64,000 nt of DNA from Xylanimonas oleitrophica (GTDB lineage Bacteria; Actinomycetota; Actinomycetes; Actinomycetales; Cellulomonadaceae), in NCBI RefSeq assembly GCF_003244315.1, contig NZ_QKWH01000005.1, positions 107,586-171,585 of the forward strand, read 5' to 3'. Under the pieces are notes generated by a model. The model saw only the letters and a program-made list of their open reading frames with translations, was not told the DNA's origin and searched no databases. Positions 1 to 12,402 of the stretch are shown in pieces; the stretch's first letter is position 1; each line of letters starts with the position of its first letter. Made by a program: the position numbers and the translations under genes.

Positions 1-297
1 GGTGGCGGACGCCGCGGGCGGCAGCGCACGCACGACGACGCGGGTGCGGGGCGGCAGGGATCCTGCGGCGTCGAGCACGTGCGAGCGCACCAGCGCCCGC
101 AGGCGACGCTTCACCAGGTTCCGCTGCACGGCATTCCCCACGGCCTTGGATACGACAAGACCGACCTGCGGTGGCGCATCCCCCTCGTCGTCGACGAGAA
201 GGTGGACCACCACGGTCGATCGTCCTGCACGCGCGCCGCGGCGCACCGTCCGTTCGAACTCGACGGGACGACGCAGACGGTGCGCCGCTGGCAGCAC
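1..297 (-). CDS. rnpA: Ribonuclease P protein component (3' end outside window)
   Basis: Protein subunit of RNase P, which binds the catalytic RNA and helps remove 5' leaders from pre-tRNAs. The visible 99 codons read LPAAHRLRRPVEF at the start, then QVGLVVSKAVGNAVQRN followed by LVKRRLRALVRSH, which is the conserved RNR-type RNA-binding region of RnpA. Start is GTG at 297, just downstream of rpmH (21-base spacer), the usual rpmH-rnpA order. The C-terminal end lies beyond the left edge. Identification is from motif and context and is firm. Confidence 0.95.
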   Translation of the reverse strand, partial: MLPAAHRLRRPVEFERTVRRGARAGRSTVVVHLLVDDEGDAPPQVGLVVSKAVGNAVQRNLVKRRLRALVRSHVLDAAGSLPPRTRVVVRALPPAASAT

Positions 298-317
298 GTG
301 TCAGTCAGGTGGCTGCG

Positions 318-455
318 TCAGGCCGACAGCTCGACGCGACCCTTGCGGCGGCGGGCCGCCAGGATGGCGCGGCCGGCGCGGGTGCGCATGCGCAGCCGGA
401 AGCCGTGGGTCTTCGCACGACGGCGGTTGTTCGGCTGGAAGGTCCGCTTGCTCAC
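318..455 (-). CDS. rpmH: 50S ribosomal protein L34
   Basis: 45-residue basic ribosomal protein of the large subunit. It begins [19 protein letters not shown] and ends with a run of Arg/Lys then VELSA, essentially the family consensus over its full usual length. Start is GTG with a GGAG element about 8 bases upstream. It is divergent from dnaA and first gene of the rpmH-rnpA unit, the standard arrangement at bacterial origins. Confidence 0.97.
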   Translation of the reverse strand: MSKRTFQPNNRRRAKTHGFRLRMRTRAGRAILAARRRKGRVELSA

Positions 456-628
456 GAGGTGCTCCAAGAAACGTCGGGTCGGGGGGCACGCCGCCCGACG
501 CGGGTCGACTGTGCAGGTCCTGGTGACCGGCTTCCTGAGCTTGGCGCCCGAGCGGAGGACCGGCCGTGCGCTCCGAGGTTTCCGGCGCCCGGTCGAGGGC
601 GCGCGAAAGTACCTGGAACGGCTGTATG

Positions 629-658
629 ACGTTACGCGATGGGAGGCCGTGAGGTCAA
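629..658 (-). promoter_or_regulatory. Candidate rpmH promoter
   Basis: On the minus strand a TTGACC hexamer (658-653) and TAACGT (634-629) are separated by 18 bases, a good sigma-70-type match for an actinobacterium. It would start transcription near 622 and give rpmH-rnpA a leader of about 165 bases. Inference from motif only. Confidence 0.5.
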
Positions 659-786
659 ACCCGGTCGAGTCTGCCTACGATGGCACGCACCGGACGCGCC
701 ACGTCGCAGCCGCCGCGGCGTGTCCGCGGGGCCCCCGCCGCAGAAGAGGATGCACGTCACTCTCCTGATCGGCAGATTCCACAGGT

Positions 787-807
787 TGTGGAGAACTTTG
801 TGGACGA
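787..807 (+). promoter_or_regulatory. Paired DnaA boxes upstream of dnaA
   Basis: Two DnaA-box-like nonamers, TGTGGAGAA (787-795) and TGTGGACGA (799-807), lie in the same orientation with starts 12 bases apart, in the rpmH-dnaA intergenic region. The second is one base from the actinobacterial TGTGGACAA box. A likely autoregulatory site for dnaA. The rest of the 456-940 gap holds the rpmH promoter and a possible dnaA -10 (TACGAT, 676-681). Confidence 0.55.
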
Positions 808-940
808 AGATGTCGGGTAGCTGCCCGGCGTGACACACTCCCAGTCTCACCTGCCGTGCGCACCCGAGCCCCGGGCCGGCCACCGGACCACGGCGCAGGA
901 CGACCAGACGAGCACACAGCGAGACGAAGGAGCGCCGGCG

Positions 941-2356
941 GTGGCGGACGAGGACATCAACAAGGTCTGGGCCCAGACCCTCGAGGTGCTGGAGCAACGG
1001 CCCGACATGACGGCCCGCCAGCTCGCCTTCATCCGTCTCGCCAAGCCGATGGCGGTGGTGGACGGCAACGCCTTCATCGCCGTCCCCCACGAGCAGACCC
1101 GCACGTACCTGGAGACGAGCGTGCGCGAGCAGCTCATCTCGGCGATGTCCTCGGTGCTCGGCAGGGACGTCCGGTTCGGTATCACCGTGGACCCGGAGCT
1201 CAGCGCGGAGAGCCTCACCGGCCCGTCGCAGGACTACATCGAGCCGGAGGAGGACGAGGACGACGTCGTCGCGGAGATCCCCGCGCCCGTCCTCCCTCGC
1301 CAGCCCCGCCCGTCGGCCGAGCCCACCCGGCTCAACCCGAAGTACATCTTCGAGACCTTCGTCATCGGTTCGTCCAACCGGTTCGCGCACGCCGCCGCGG
1401 TCGCCGTGGCCGAGGCGCCCGCCAAGGCCTACAACCCGCTGTTCATCTACGGCGACTCGGGCCTGGGCAAGACGCACCTGCTGCACGCCATCGGGCACTA
1501 CGCCCACAACCTGTACCCGCACGTGCGTGTGCGCTACGTGAACTCCGAGGAGTTCACCAACGACTTCATCAACAGCATCGGCGAGGGCAAGGCGGGCGCG
1601 TTCCAGCGCCGCTACCGCGACGTCGACGTGCTCCTCATCGACGACATCCAGTTCCTCCAGGGCAAGGAACAGACGATGGAGGAGTTCTTCCACACCTTCA
1701 ACGCGCTCCACAACGCGAACAAGCAGGTGGTGATCACCTCCGACGTCCCGCCCAAGCAGCTCAACGGGTTCGAGGACCGGCTACGGTCGCGCTTCGAGTG
1801 GGGACTGATCACCGACGTCCAGCCGCCGGACCTGGAGACGCGCATCGCGATCCTCCGCAAGAAGGCGGCCAGCGAGCGGCTCGACGCCCCGAACGAGGTG
1901 CTCAGCTACATCGGGTCACGCATCTCGACGAACATCCGTGAGCTCGAGGGCGCCCTGATCCGCGTGACGGCGTTCGCGAACCTCAACCGGCAGCAGGTAG
2001 ACCTGCCGCTGGCGGAGATCGTGCTGCGCGACCTCATCACGGACGACGACACGACCGAGGTGACACCGGCCATGGTGATCGCCCAGACGGCGGCGTACTT
2101 CGGCCTCACGATCGAGGACCTGTGCGGCACCTCTCGCTCGAGGGTGCTGGTGACCGCGCGGCAGATCGCGATGTACCTGTGCCGCGAGCTGACGGACCTG
2201 TCGTTGCCGAAGATCGGGCAGCAGTTCGGTGGTCGTGACCACACCACGGTGATGCACGCCAACAAGAAGATCGCCGGTCAGATGGCCGAGCGCCGGTCGA
2301 CCTACAACCAGGTCACGGAGCTGACGAGCCGTATCCGGCAGCAGCACCGCGGCTGA
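941..2356 (+). CDS. dnaA: Chromosomal replication initiator protein DnaA
   Basis: ATP-dependent initiator that binds DnaA boxes at oriC, melts the origin and loads the replicative helicase. The 471-residue product has an N-terminal domain I, an acidic linker (EPEEDEDD), a AAA+ core with Walker [10 protein letters not shown] near residue 170 and Walker B LLIDDIQF near 230, and a C-terminal DNA-binding domain with the signature [12 protein letters not shown] chose GTG at 941 because GAAGGAG sits 8 bases upstream. The frame is open to GTG at 830 (508 aa), but that N-terminus looks non-conserved. oriC lies immediately downstream. Confidence 0.97.
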   Translation: MADEDINKVWAQTLEVLEQRPDMTARQLAFIRLAKPMAVVDGNAFIAVPHEQTRTYLETSVREQLISAMSSVLGRDVRFGITVDPELSAESLTGPSQDYIEPEEDEDDVVAEIPAPVLPRQPRPSAEPTRLNPKYIFETFVIGSSNRFAHAAAVAVAEAPAKAYNPLFIYGDSGLGKTHLLHAIGHYAHNLYPHVRVRYVNSEEFTNDFINSIGEGKAGAFQRRYRDVDVLLIDDIQFLQGKEQTMEEFFHTFNALHNANKQVVITSDVPPKQLNGFEDRLRSRFEWGLITDVQPPDLETRIAILRKKAASERLDAPNEVLSYIGSRISTNIRELEGALIRVTAFANLNRQQVDLPLAEIVLRDLITDDDTTEVTPAMVIAQTAAYFGLTIEDLCGTSRSRVLVTARQIAMYLCRELTDLSLPKIGQQFGGRDHTTVMHANKKIAGQMAERRSTYNQVTELTSRIRQQHRG

Positions 2357-2370
2357 TCGTGCGACCCGTG

Positions 2371-2404
2371 AAGCCCCCGCCGGAGACCTTCCGACGGGGG
2401 CTTT
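2371..2404 (+). terminator. dnaA terminator hairpin
   Basis: Inverted repeat with AAGCCCCCG on the left, CGGGGGCTT on the right and an inner CCGGA/TCCG extension, 14 bases after the dnaA stop. It is followed by only a short T run, as is usual in GC-rich genomes. Confidence 0.75.
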
Positions 2405-2439
2405 GCCCTCCCTGGAGCGCCCTGTGGGGACGCCCGGCG

Positions 2440-2960
2440 CGGTGCGGACATCTGTGCACAAGTGCCGATCCACACCCTTGTACACAACGAGGAGCCTGCC
2501 GAACCACGTCAGTGCGCCGATCCCTCGACGCTGTCCCCACAGGTGTGGACAGCAGATGTGGAAATCTCAGAGCCCCGCGACGCGGTCGCCGTACACACAT
2601 GTGGACAACCCTGTGGACAGGTGTGGACACACCTGCCCATCTCTGTGGACTGCAGGTGTACAGACGGTGGACGGCTGTGGGCACGACGAGCCCCGTCCAC
2701 AGAGGTCCCCAGCTCACCCACAACCTCACCCCCAGCGCATCCACATGCGGAATTGGGCTCTGACCTGCACGAACACCCGATTTCCCCATGTTCCACAGCA
2801 CCGAAGAAGATGACGACTGATCTCGAAGAAGGGAATTCACACACCTTCATCAGGCCGACCGGCCGCTGCGGTGCGCACCCCGAGCCCAGACGCTCTCCCG
2901 CTCGCTCCGTCCGCCCTGACCACGCTCAGATGTGAGCCGAGATGTGGACAGCCGAGTCGA
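2440..2960 (+). other. oriC: Replication origin oriC
   Basis: The 684-base dnaA-dnaN spacer is filled with DnaA-box-like nonamers in both orientations. Examples are TGTGCACAA (2453), TTGTACACA (2478), TGTGGACAG (2544), TGTGGAAAT (2557), TGTGGACAA (2600), TGTGGACAG (2612), TGTGGACAC (2622), and TGTGGACAG again at 2943. Three boxes at 2600-2630 follow each other almost without gaps. A lower-GC stretch around 2745-2855 is the best candidate unwinding region. No protein gene is evident in it. Position between dnaA and dnaN is canonical. Confidence 0.9.
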
Positions 2961-3040
2961 CGTGCCGCCTCACGCTCGACTCGCGTAGGGTTCGGTCTGT
3001 CCGCCGTCGTCCGACGTGCCTTGAGACCTGAGGGAGTGGG

Positions 3041-4174
3041 ATGAAGTTCCGGGTTGAGCGTGACGTCCTGGCCGATGCCGTGACCTGGACCGCACGCACC
3101 CTCCCCACGCGCCCGCCAGCTCCCGTCCTCGCCGGCGTCCGGATCGAGGCGGACCCGTCAGGAGTCATCGGCCTCTCGAGCTTCGACTACGAGGTCTCCG
3201 CACGCTCGGAGATCCCGGCAGAGGTCGCCGAGCCCGGCACGGTCCTCGTCTCGGGCCGCCTCCTCGCGGAGATCGCCCGTGCGCTCCCCCACAAGCCTGT
3301 GGACGTCACGCTGGAGGGCACCAAGGTCGTGGTGACCTGCGGTGCCTCGCGGTTCACGCTGCTGACGATGCCCGTCGAGGACTACCCGACGCTGCCGCAG
3401 ATGCCCGAGCTGTCGGGCACCGTCTCGGGCGACGCCCTGACCCACGCCGTCGCGCAGGTGTCCGTGGCTGCCAGCCGCGACGAGACGCTCCCGCTGCTGA
3501 CCGGTGTCCGCATGGAGATCGAGGGGGAGCGCATCACGCTCCTGTCGACCGACCGCTACCGCCTCGCGCTGCGCGAGCTGACCTGGACGCCCACGACGCC
3601 GGACTTCTCCGCGGTCGCGCTGGTCAAGGCCCGCACCCTCACGGACGTCGCCAAGTCGCTCGGCAGCGGCGGCGGCCTGGTCAACATCGGCCTGTCCACG
3701 GGCAACGGCCTGGACCTCATCGGCTTCGAGGCGGGGGGTCGCCACACGACGTCCCAGCTCGTCGACGGGGACTACCCCGCCGTGCGTCGCCTGTTCCCCG
3801 ACGCGACGCCGATCCACGCCGTCGTGCCGACGCAGGCGCTGATCGACGCAGCCCGCCGCGTCGCGCTGGTCGCGGAGCGCAACACGCCCATCCGGCTCGC
3901 CTTCACCGACGGCCAGGTGGTGCTCGACGCCGGCCAGGGCGACGACGCGCAGGCGTCCGAGGCGCTCGAGGCCGTGCTCGTGGGCGAGGACATCACCGTG
4001 GCGTTCAACCCGCAGTTCCTGCTCGACGGGCTCACGGCCCTGGGGACGGACTTCACGCGCCTGTCGTTCACGCACCCGAACAAGCCCGTCGAGTTCACCG
4101 GCCAGGAGTCGCTGGACGGCGAGGACTCCTCGGAGTACCGCTACCTGTTGGTCCCCATCCGCTTCGCCGGCTGA
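3041..4174 (+). CDS. dnaN: DNA polymerase III beta sliding clamp
   Basis: Ring-shaped processivity clamp that tethers DNA polymerase III to DNA. At 377 residues it has the normal family length and starts MKFRVERDVLADAVTWTARTL, typical of actinobacterial DnaN. It ends with a characteristic VPIRFAG-type C-terminus (YLLVPIRFAG) and contains the conserved LLTGVRMEIEG and STDRYRLA segments of the three-domain clamp fold. ATG at 3041 follows GAGGGAGTGGG. It is downstream of oriC and upstream of gnd and recF. Confidence 0.97.
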   Translation: MKFRVERDVLADAVTWTARTLPTRPPAPVLAGVRIEADPSGVIGLSSFDYEVSARSEIPAEVAEPGTVLVSGRLLAEIARALPHKPVDVTLEGTKVVVTCGASRFTLLTMPVEDYPTLPQMPELSGTVSGDALTHAVAQVSVAASRDETLPLLTGVRMEIEGERITLLSTDRYRLALRELTWTPTTPDFSAVALVKARTLTDVAKSLGSGGGLVNIGLSTGNGLDLIGFEAGGRHTTSQLVDGDYPAVRRLFPDATPIHAVVPTQALIDAARRVALVAERNTPIRLAFTDGQVVLDAGQGDDAQASEALEAVLVGEDITVAFNPQFLLDGLTALGTDFTRLSFTHPNKPVEFTGQESLDGEDSSEYRYLLVPIRFAG

Positions 4175-4285
4175 GCCCGGCGTCTCCCGCGGGCACCACG
4201 AGCCCGCACCGCCCCCGACCGGGGCGGGAACCGGTCGGGTCGTCGCCCGGCCGTCACCACAGCACGTCGCACGCAAGGAGTCAGC

Positions 4286-5179
<894 letters not shown>

Positions 5180-5277
5180 CCCGTCCGGTCCGCCGTGCCC
5201 GCCGGTCGCCTCACCACCGGGTGAGCTGACCGACGGGCACGGTGCCGACACCGGCGGAGGCGAGCGCGAGAGGGCCC

Positions 5278-6519
5278 ATGTACGTCTCCCACCTGTCGCT
5301 CCTGGACTTCCGCTCCTACGCGTCCGTGGACGTGGAGCTGGAGCCGGGCCCCAACGCGTTCGTCGGTCGCAACGGCCAGGGGAAGACGAACCTGGTGGAG
5401 GCGATCGGCTACGTGGCGACGCTGGGGTCGCACCGGGTGGCGTCCGACGGCCCGCTGGTCCGTGCCGGTGCGGAGCGCGCGATCGTGCGCACGCGGATCG
5501 TCCGGGGTGACCGCGCCTCGACCGTGGAGCTGGAGATCACCCCGGGGCGCGCGAACCGTGCGCGGGTCAACCGGGGGCAGCCTGGCCGGCCACGGGACGT
5601 GCTGGGCATCCTGCGGACGGTGCTGTTCGCCCCGGAGGACCTGGCCCTGGTCAAGGGTGACCCGGACGGCCGCCGGCGCCTCCTCGACCAGCTCGTGGTC
5701 CAGCTCCTGCCGCGTGCGGCAGGACTGCTCGGGGACTACGAGCGGGTGGTCAAGCAGCGGTCGGCGCTGCTCAAGTCGTTGCGAGGGCTGCGGGCCTCGG
5801 GCCGTACCCCTGACCTGTCCACGCTCGAGGTGTGGGACGCCAAGGCTGCGCAGCTGGGAGCCGAGGTGCTGGCGATGCGGCTGCAGCTCGTGCAGGCGCT
5901 GCGACCGCACGTCGCGGCGGCGTACGAGCAGGTGAGCGACGCCGACGGTGCCGCGGAGCTGGGCTACCGCTCGAGCCTCGAGGCGTTCTCGGCCGACGGC
6001 GCGGCGTCGGACGCAGCAGGCGGCCTCCTGCCCGACGACGTCGCCGTCGCTCCGCCGTCGGCGGCCGTGCTGGAGCAGGCCCTGGTGGTGGCGATGGCGG
6101 CCGCCCGGCCCCAGGAGGTCGAACGTGGGGTGAGCCTGGTGGGGCCGCACCGCGACGACCTGGTGCTGACGCTCGGTGGCCTGCCGGCGAAGGGGTACGC
6201 GAGCCACGGCGAGTCGTGGTCGTTCGCGCTGGCTCTGCGGCTGGCGTCGTTCCGGCTGCTGGGCGGCGGTGGCGTGGGCACCGGGGAGGGGACGCCGGAG
6301 ACGTTCTGGGACCCGGACCTGGGGACGGACGCGGACCCGGTGCTGGTGCTGGACGACGTGTTCGCGGAGCTGGACGTGCGGCGGCGCGAGCGGCTGGCGG
6401 AGCTCGTGGCGCCGGCGCGACAGGTGCTGGTGACGGCGGCGGTGCCGGACGACGTGCCCGCCGGGCTGATGGCGGCGCGGTTCGACGTGACGACGGGTGA
6501 GGTCGCGCGTGCGGTCTGA
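5278..6519 (+). CDS. recF: DNA replication and repair protein RecF
   Basis: SMC-like ATPase that helps load RecA at single-strand gaps and stalled forks. The product (413 aa from ATG 5278) begins [20 protein letters not shown] and carries the Walker [10 protein letters not shown] near residue 32 and Walker [13 protein letters not shown] near residue 355. The ABC-type signature region precedes the latter. An in-frame GTG at 5242 would add 12 residues, but the MYVSHLSL start matches the family. Its stop overlaps the start of the next gene, implying coupling. Confidence 0.95.
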   Translation: MYVSHLSLLDFRSYASVDVELEPGPNAFVGRNGQGKTNLVEAIGYVATLGSHRVASDGPLVRAGAERAIVRTRIVRGDRASTVELEITPGRANRARVNRGQPGRPRDVLGILRTVLFAPEDLALVKGDPDGRRRLLDQLVVQLLPRAAGLLGDYERVVKQRSALLKSLRGLRASGRTPDLSTLEVWDAKAAQLGAEVLAMRLQLVQALRPHVAAAYEQVSDADGAAELGYRSSLEAFSADGAASDAAGGLLPDDVAVAPPSAAVLEQALVVAMAAARPQEVERGVSLVGPHRDDLVLTLGGLPAKGYASHGESWSFALALRLASFRLLGGGGVGTGEGTPETFWDPDLGTDADPVLVLDDVFAELDVRRRERLAELVAPARQVLVTAAVPDDVPAGLMAARFDVTTGEVARAV

Positions 6520-7228
6520 GGACGCCTCGGTGCGGCCGGGCTCGCAGGCAGGTCCCGTCGGTGGTGCGCGCCCGACGTCGGACCTCGCCCCCGGGGACCC
6601 CGCACCCGCGCAGTCCGCGGACCCGGACGCCGCGCCCCGCGCGAACGCGTCCACCGGCGCGGTCGCCCCTGCGCCCGGCACGCCCACCGCGGGTCAGGCG
6701 GCAGGTCAGGCGGCGGACGAGGTGCCCCCGATGGCGCCGGCCGACGTCGCCCGTGCTGCGCTCAACCGCGCTCGGGCGGCGGCTCGTGCGAAGGGGCTGC
6801 GGCCAGGTTCTCCGGCGCGTCGGTCGCCGTTGGCGGAGCCGCGGACGGGCTCGGGCTCCGGCCCGGGGGCACGGGACCCTCAGCTGGTGTCGGACGTGAT
6901 CGGCCGGCTGCTGCGGGACAAGGGCTGGAACGAGGACGTGTCCGTCGGCGGGGTGATCGGCCGATGGCGGGAGGTGGTGGGCGAGCAGGTCGCCGACCAC
7001 TGCGTCCCGGAGACGTTCGAGGACAAGGTGCTGGTGGTGCGCGCGAGCTCGACGGCGTGGGCGACCCAGGTGCGTCTGCTGGTGCCGACGCTGCTGCGCC
7101 GCCTGGCCGAGGAGGTCGGCGAGGGCGTCGTGGAGGAGGTCAAGGTGCTCGGTCCGCAGGGTCCGGGGTTCGGGCGCGGGCCGCGATCGGTGCGTGGCGG
7201 ACGGGGTCCGCGGGACACCTGGGGCTGA
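6509..7228 (+). CDS. DciA-like (DUF721) protein
   Basis: About 239 residues. The N-terminal 110 are Ala/Pro-rich and probably disordered. The C-terminal part ([20 protein letters not shown] through [16 protein letters not shown]) is the DUF721 domain found in DciA, the helicase-loading partner used by bacteria that lack DnaC/DnaI. It overlaps the recF end by 11 bases and precedes gyrB, the usual actinobacterial place. Start could be GTG 6509 (GGTGAGG 6 bases upstream) or GTG 6497. Function as a helicase operator is inferred from the family. Confidence 0.85.
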   Translation: MRSEDASVRPGSQAGPVGGARPTSDLAPGDPAPAQSADPDAAPRANASTGAVAPAPGTPTAGQAAGQAADEVPPMAPADVARAALNRARAAARAKGLRPGSPARRSPLAEPRTGSGSGPGARDPQLVSDVIGRLLRDKGWNEDVSVGGVIGRWREVVGEQVADHCVPETFEDKVLVVRASSTAWATQVRLLVPTLLRRLAEEVGEGVVEEVKVLGPQGPGFGRGPRSVRGGRGPRDTWG

Positions 7229-7255
7229 CTCGTGGGCAAGCGCCGTCCACACTGC

Positions 7256-7296
7256 TGTGGACGACTGTCCATACATGTGGAGAACCTTGTGGACAA
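7256..7296 (+). promoter_or_regulatory. DnaA-box cluster upstream of gyrB
   Basis: Three same-orientation boxes lie in the 347-base DciA-gyrB gap: TGTGGACGA (7256-7264), TGTGGAGAA (7276-7284) and TGTGGACAA (7288-7296). The last two repeat exactly the 12-base phasing seen before dnaA. A TAGACT -10-like hexamer at 7355-7360 could be the gyrB promoter about 215 bases before its start. The remainder of the gap shows no gene. Confidence 0.55.
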
Positions 7297-7575
7297 CCGG
7301 TGTCTCCTCGTCATCCGACCCCCTTTCAATCCCAGGTTGTGGGGCCCGAGAAGGTAGACTGGGCAGGTCATCCACGGGCCTCGGCAGGCCCTGTCGGCGC
7401 AGCGATCCCGAGGCCTTCCCAGACCCGATCCGTGCCCGGCGGGAGCAGGTCGTCGCACGGGGTGGCAGCACCGACCCGCGGTCCGCCGGCTCACGTCGCC
7501 GGACTCTCGCCGCGGCCTGGGCACAGGGCCTGGGACCCGTTCGGTGCGTGTGGACGACGAGGAGCGAACCGGCCT

Positions 7576-9636
7576 GTGGCGAATTCGAACGACGGCGGAT
7601 ACGACGCCGGGAACATCACCGTCCTGGAAGGTCTGGAGGCCGTCCGCAAGCGCCCGGGCATGTACATCGGCTCGACCGGTGAGCGCGGTCTCCACCACCT
7701 CGTGTACGAGGTTGTGGACAACTCGGTGGACGAGGCTCTCGCCGGGTACGCCGACACCATCGAGGTGACGCTGCTGGAGGACGGCGGCGTGCGGGTGACG
7801 GACAACGGCCGTGGCATCCCCGTGGCGATGCACCCGACGGAGGGCAAGCCGACCCTCGAGGTCGTCATGACGATCCTGCACGCGGGCGGCAAGTTCGGCG
7901 GTGGCGGCTACGCCGTCTCCGGCGGTCTGCACGGCGTGGGCATCTCCGTGGTCAACGCGCTGTCGACGCGCGTGGTCAGCGAGGTGGCGCGCGACGGCCA
8001 CCGCTGGCGCCAGGAGTTCGCCGACGGCGGCAAGCCGGTCACCGGGCTGGAGCAGCTCGAGGCCACAGAGGAGACCGGCACCACCCAGACGTTCTGGGCC
8101 GACCCGGAGATCTTCGAGACCACCGAGTACGACTTCGAGACGCTGCGCGCCCGGTTCCAGCAGATGGCGTTCCTCAACAAGGGCCTGGCCATCACGCTCA
8201 CCGACGAGCGTTCGGGCAAGGCCGACACCGAGGACGAGGTGGTGGGCGCCGAGGGTCGTGCCGTCGACGCCGACGGCGTGACCACGGCGGACGGGACGGC
8301 GTCGGACGGCGTCGCCGCGGCCAAGCCGGGCGCGCGCACGGTCACCTACCGGTACGACGGCGGCCTGACGGACTACGTCAAGCACCTCAACGCGGGCAAG
8401 AAGGTCGAGCTGGTCCACCCCGAGGTGGTCGACTTCGAGGCCGAGGACACCGAGCGCAAGATCAGCGTCGAGGTGGCGATGCAGTGGACGAGCGCGTACA
8501 GCGAGTCCGTCCACACCTACGCCAACACGATCTCCACCACGGAGGGCGGCACGCACGAGGAAGGCTTCCGTGCGGCGCTGACCAGCCTGGTCAACTCCTA
8601 CGCGCGCGAGAAGGCGATCCTCAAGGAGAAGGAGGACAACCTCACGGGTGACGACATCCGCGAGGGCCTGACCGCCGTCATCTCCGTCAAGCTCGGCGAG
8701 CCGCAGTTCGAGGGCCAGACGAAGACGAAGCTCGGCAACACCGAGGCCAAGACGTTCGTGCAGAAGGTGGTGCGCGAGCAGCTCACCGACTGGTTCGACT
8801 CCCACCCCAACGAGGCCCGGGACATCATCCGCAAGGCGATCTCCGCCTCGCACGCCCGCATCGCTGCCCGCAAGGCGCGCGAGGCGACCCGCCGCAAGGG
8901 CCTGCTGTCGAGCGGCGGCATGCCCGGCAAGCTCAAGGACTGCCAGTCCAACCGGGCGGAAGAGTGCGAGATCTACATCGTCGAGGGTGACTCGGCGGGC
9001 GGTTCGGCGGTGCGCGGGCGCAACCCGCACAACCAGGCGATCCTGCCGATCCGCGGCAAGATCCTGAACGTCGAGCGGGCGCGCCTGGACAAGGCGCTCT
9101 CCAACGCCGAGGTCCAGGCGCTCATCACGGCGTTCGGCACGGGCATCGGCGAGGACTTCGACATCTCGAAGCTCCGCTACCACAAGATCATCCTGATGGC
9201 AGACGCCGACGTGGACGGCCAGCACATCGCGACGCTGCTCCTCACGCTGCTGTTCCGCTACATGCGACCGCTGATCGAGCACGGCCACGTGTATCTGGCG
9301 ATGCCGCCGCTGTACCGCCTCAAGTGGTCGAACGCGCCGCACGAGTACGTGTACTCGGACAAGGAGCGCGACGCGTTCCTGCGTGAGGGCCTGGCGGCCG
9401 GCAAGCGGATCCCCAAGGACAACGGGATCCAGCGCTACAAGGGTCTGGGCGAGATGGACTACTCCGAGCTGTGGGACACCACCATGGACCCGGACCACCG
9501 CACGCTGCGTCAGGTCACCATGGACGACGCCGCAGCGGCCGACGAGATCTTCTCGATGCTCATGGGCGAGGACGTCGAGTCCCGCCGCAGCTTCATCCAG
9601 CGCAACGCCAAGGACGTCCGCTTCCTCGACATCTAG
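7576..9636 (+). CDS. gyrB: DNA gyrase subunit B
   Basis: ATPase subunit of type II topoisomerase that introduces negative supercoils. The 686-residue product has the GHKL ATPase domain ([34 protein letters not shown]) and a transducer domain. A 30-40 residue acidic insert near residue 215-250 is typical of actinobacterial GyrB. The Toprim domain carries EGDSAGGSA near residue 470 and DADVDGQHI near 543. Start GTG 7576 has GAGGAG about 11 bases upstream; the frame is open much further upstream but that part is not GyrB-like. Confidence 0.97.
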   Translation: MANSNDGGYDAGNITVLEGLEAVRKRPGMYIGSTGERGLHHLVYEVVDNSVDEALAGYADTIEVTLLEDGGVRVTDNGRGIPVAMHPTEGKPTLEVVMTILHAGGKFGGGGYAVSGGLHGVGISVVNALSTRVVSEVARDGHRWRQEFADGGKPVTGLEQLEATEETGTTQTFWADPEIFETTEYDFETLRARFQQMAFLNKGLAITLTDERSGKADTEDEVVGAEGRAVDADGVTTADGTASDGVAAAKPGARTVTYRYDGGLTDYVKHLNAGKKVELVHPEVVDFEAEDTERKISVEVAMQWTSAYSESVHTYANTISTTEGGTHEEGFRAALTSLVNSYAREKAILKEKEDNLTGDDIREGLTAVISVKLGEPQFEGQTKTKLGNTEAKTFVQKVVREQLTDWFDSHPNEARDIIRKAISASHARIAARKAREATRRKGLLSSGGMPGKLKDCQSNRAEECEIYIVEGDSAGGSAVRGRNPHNQAILPIRGKILNVERARLDKALSNAEVQALITAFGTGIGEDFDISKLRYHKIILMADADVDGQHIATLLLTLLFRYMRPLIEHGHVYLAMPPLYRLKWSNAPHEYVYSDKERDAFLREGLAAGKRIPKDNGIQRYKGLGEMDYSELWDTTMDPDHRTLRQVTMDDAAAADEIFSMLMGEDVESRRSFIQRNAKDVRFLDI

Positions 9637-9640
9637 CGGC

Positions 9641-9674
9641 CGACGGCGGTGCACCCGCGGGTGCACCGCCGTCG
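9641..9674 (+). terminator. Hairpin between gyrB and gyrA
   Basis: Perfect 15-base stem CGACGGCGGTGCACC with a CGCG loop, beginning 4 bases after the gyrB stop. No T tract follows, so it may attenuate rather than stop transcription into gyrA. Confidence 0.7.
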
Positions 9675-9736
9675 CGCGGCTCGGTCAGGCTCAGCGGTAG
9701 GGACGCGCCCGTGGCGGCGTGGGAAGGAAAAGATCG

Positions 9737-12382
9737 ATGACGGAAGAGACGCCGGGGACCGGCGCCGACGACAACCTCGAGGTGGACGGCGCCACGGAGC
9801 TGGCCGTCCACCACGGGCGCATCGAGCAGGTCGACCTCAACCTGGAGATGCAGCGCAGCTACCTCGACTACGCGATGAGCGTGATCGTGGGCCGCGCGCT
9901 CCCGGACGTGCGCGACGGCCTCAAGCCGGTGCACCGCCGCGTGCTGTACGCGATGTACGACGGCGGGTACCGCCCCGACCGCTCGTACTCCAAGTGCTCG
10001 CGCGTCGTCGGCGACGTGATGGGCAAGTACCACCCGCACGGTGACAGCGCGATCTACGACACGCTCGTGCGCCTGGTGCAGGACTGGTCGCTGCGCTACC
10101 CGCTGGTGGCGGGCCAGGGGAACTTCGGCTCCCCCGGCAACGACCCCGCAGCGGCCCCGCGGTACACCGAGTGCCGCATGGCCCCCATCTCGATGGAGAT
10201 GGTGCGGGACATCGAGAAGGACACGGTCGACTTCCAGGACAACTACGACGGGCGTGAGCAGGAGCCCGTCGTGCTGCCGTCCCGGTTCCCGAACCTGCTG
10301 GTCAACGGCTCGGCCGGCATCGCCGTCGGCATGGCCACGAACATCCCGCCGCACAACCTGCGCGAGGTGGCCGAGGGCGTCAAGTGGCACCTGGCGAACC
10401 CGGACGCCTCCCGCGAGGAGCTGCTCGCGGCCCTGATGCAGCGCATCAAGGGTCCGGACTTCCCGACGGGTGCGCAGATCCTGGGCACCAAGGGCATCGA
10501 GGAGGCGTACCGGACGGGCCGCGGCTCGATCACGATGCGCGCGGTGGTCAACGTCGAGGAGATCCAGAACCGGATCTGCCTGGTGGTCACCGAGCTGCCG
10601 TACCAGGTCAACCCGGACAACCTGGCGGCGAAGATCGCCGACCTGGTCAACGAGGGCCGCATCCAGGGCATCGCCGACATCCGGGACGAGACCTCGGGCC
10701 GCACCGGCCAGCGCCTGGTGATCGTGCTCAAGCGCGACGCCGTCGCGAAGGTCGTGCTGAACAACCTGTACAAGCACACGCAGCTCCAGGACACGTTCGG
10801 CGCGAACATGCTCGCCCTGGTGGACGGCGTGCCGCGCACGCTGTCGCTCGACGCGTTCGTGCGTCACTGGACCACGCACCAGATCGAGGTCGTGCGTCGC
10901 CGCACCGAGTACCTGCTGCAGGACGCGGAGCGTCGCGTCCACATCCTGCGCGGCTACCTCAAGGCGCTGGACGCGCTGGACGAGGTCATCGCCCTGATCC
11001 GTCGCTCCCCCGACGTCGAGCAGGCGCGCACGGGCCTGATGGAGCTGCTCGACGTCGACCAGGTGCAGGCCGACGCGATCCTCGCGCTGCAGCTGCGGCG
11101 CCTGGCCGCCCTGGAGCGGCAGAAGATCATCGACGAGCACGACCAGATCGAGGCGGAGATCACCGACCTCAAGGACATCCTGGCCAAGCCGCAGCGCCAG
11201 CGCTCCATCGTGGGCGAGGAGCTCGAGGGCATCGTCGAGAAGTATGGGGACGAGCGCCGCACGCACGTCCTGCCGTACGACGGCGACATGTCGATCGAGG
11301 ACCTCATCCCCGAGGAGGAGGTCGTCGTCACGATCACGCGCGGCGGCTACGCCAAGCGCACCCGGACGGACGCCTACCGCCAGCAGCGGCGTGGTGGCAA
11401 GGGGGTGCGCGGCACGCAGCTGCGCGAGGACGACATCGTCGAGCACTTCTTCACGACGACGACCCACCACTGGTTGCTGTTCTTCACCAACCTGGGCCGG
11501 GTCTACCGGGCCAAGGGCTACGAGCTGCCGGAGGGGTCGCGCGACTCCAAGGGCCAGCACGTGGCGAACATGCTGGCGTTCCAGCCGGGTGAGCGCATCG
11601 CCCAGGTGCTGGACCTGCGCGACTACGACCAGGCGGAGTACCTGGTGCTGGCCACCCGTCGCGGCCTGGTCAAGAAGACGCGTCTGCAGGAGTACAACTC
11701 GCCGCGTTCCGCCGGTCTCATCGCGATCAACCTGCGCGAGGACGAGGACGGCAACCCGGACGAGCTGATCGGCGCCATGCTGGTGGACTCGGACAACGAC
11801 ATCATCCTGGTCTCGCGCAAGGGGCAGTCGATCCGGTTCCAGGCCGACGACGAGAGCCTGCGTCCCACGGGCCGGGCCACGTCGGGCGTGACGGGCATGA
11901 AGTTCCGCGACGGCGACGAGGTGCTCGCGGCCGCCGTCGTGCTCGAGGACGCCTACCTGTTCACGGTCACCGAGGGCGGAACCGCCAAGCGCACGGCGCT
12001 CACGGTGGACAACTACCGGCAGCAGGGCCGGGGTGGTCTCGGCATCCGCGTGGCGAACCTGCCGCAGGACCGTGGGGATCTTGTGGGAGCTCTGGTGGTG
12101 GACGAGGACGACGAGGTGCTCGTGATCATGGAGCGCGGGAAGATCGTCCGGTCGGCCGTGGGTGAGGTCCGTGCCACCGGTCGGACGACGCAGGGCGTGA
12201 CGTTCGCGAAGCCGGACAAGGGCGACAGGATCATCGCCGTGGCCCGGAACGTGGAACGACGTGTCGAGGAGGAGTCGGCTAGCGTTGACGGATCGGCCGA
12301 CGCCGACGACTCCTTCGAGCCGGACGCTGCCGATCCCGAGGTTGACGGCGCCGACGCTCCTGCCGGCGAGACCGAGAACTGA
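9737..12382 (+). CDS. gyrA: DNA gyrase subunit A
   Basis: DNA cleavage-and-reunion subunit of gyrase. The 881-residue protein has the winged-helix/tower core with the catalytic Tyr in [11 protein letters not shown] near residue 142. The quinolone-pocket segment ([15 protein letters not shown]) is at about residues 100-115, and the GyrA-box QQRRGGKG near residue 550 opens the beta-pinwheel C-terminal domain needed for supercoiling. The C-terminus is a long acidic tail. ATG 9737 follows GGAAGGA; a GTG at 9719 is less likely. Confidence 0.97.
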   Translation: MTEETPGTGADDNLEVDGATELAVHHGRIEQVDLNLEMQRSYLDYAMSVIVGRALPDVRDGLKPVHRRVLYAMYDGGYRPDRSYSKCSRVVGDVMGKYHPHGDSAIYDTLVRLVQDWSLRYPLVAGQGNFGSPGNDPAAAPRYTECRMAPISMEMVRDIEKDTVDFQDNYDGREQEPVVLPSRFPNLLVNGSAGIAVGMATNIPPHNLREVAEGVKWHLANPDASREELLAALMQRIKGPDFPTGAQILGTKGIEEAYRTGRGSITMRAVVNVEEIQNRICLVVTELPYQVNPDNLAAKIADLVNEGRIQGIADIRDETSGRTGQRLVIVLKRDAVAKVVLNNLYKHTQLQDTFGANMLALVDGVPRTLSLDAFVRHWTTHQIEVVRRRTEYLLQDAERRVHILRGYLKALDALDEVIALIRRSPDVEQARTGLMELLDVDQVQADAILALQLRRLAALERQKIIDEHDQIEAEITDLKDILAKPQRQRSIVGEELEGIVEKYGDERRTHVLPYDGDMSIEDLIPEEEVVVTITRGGYAKRTRTDAYRQQRRGGKGVRGTQLREDDIVEHFFTTTTHHWLLFFTNLGRVYRAKGYELPEGSRDSKGQHVANMLAFQPGERIAQVLDLRDYDQAEYLVLATRRGLVKKTRLQEYNSPRSAGLIAINLREDEDGNPDELIGAMLVDSDNDIILVSRKGQSIRFQADDESLRPTGRATSGVTGMKFRDGDEVLAAAVVLEDAYLFTVTEGGTAKRTALTVDNYRQQGRGGLGIRVANLPQDRGDLVGALVVDEDDEVLVIMERGKIVRSAVGEVRATGRTTQGVTFAKPDKGDRIIAVARNVERRVEEESASVDGSADADDSFEPDAADPEVDGADAPAGETEN

Positions 12383-12402
12383 CCAGCGGACGCGAGGGAA
12401 CG

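Noticed and set aside
632..1711. 359-codon open frame antisense to dnaA
   Set aside because: High-GC shadow of dnaA; no family signature, and the opposite strand encodes conserved DnaA motifs.
2359..2935. Open frames of 134-175 codons in oriC
   Set aside because: They overlap the DnaA-box cluster, have no ribosome-binding site, and code only for Thr/Pro/His-rich low-complexity sequence.
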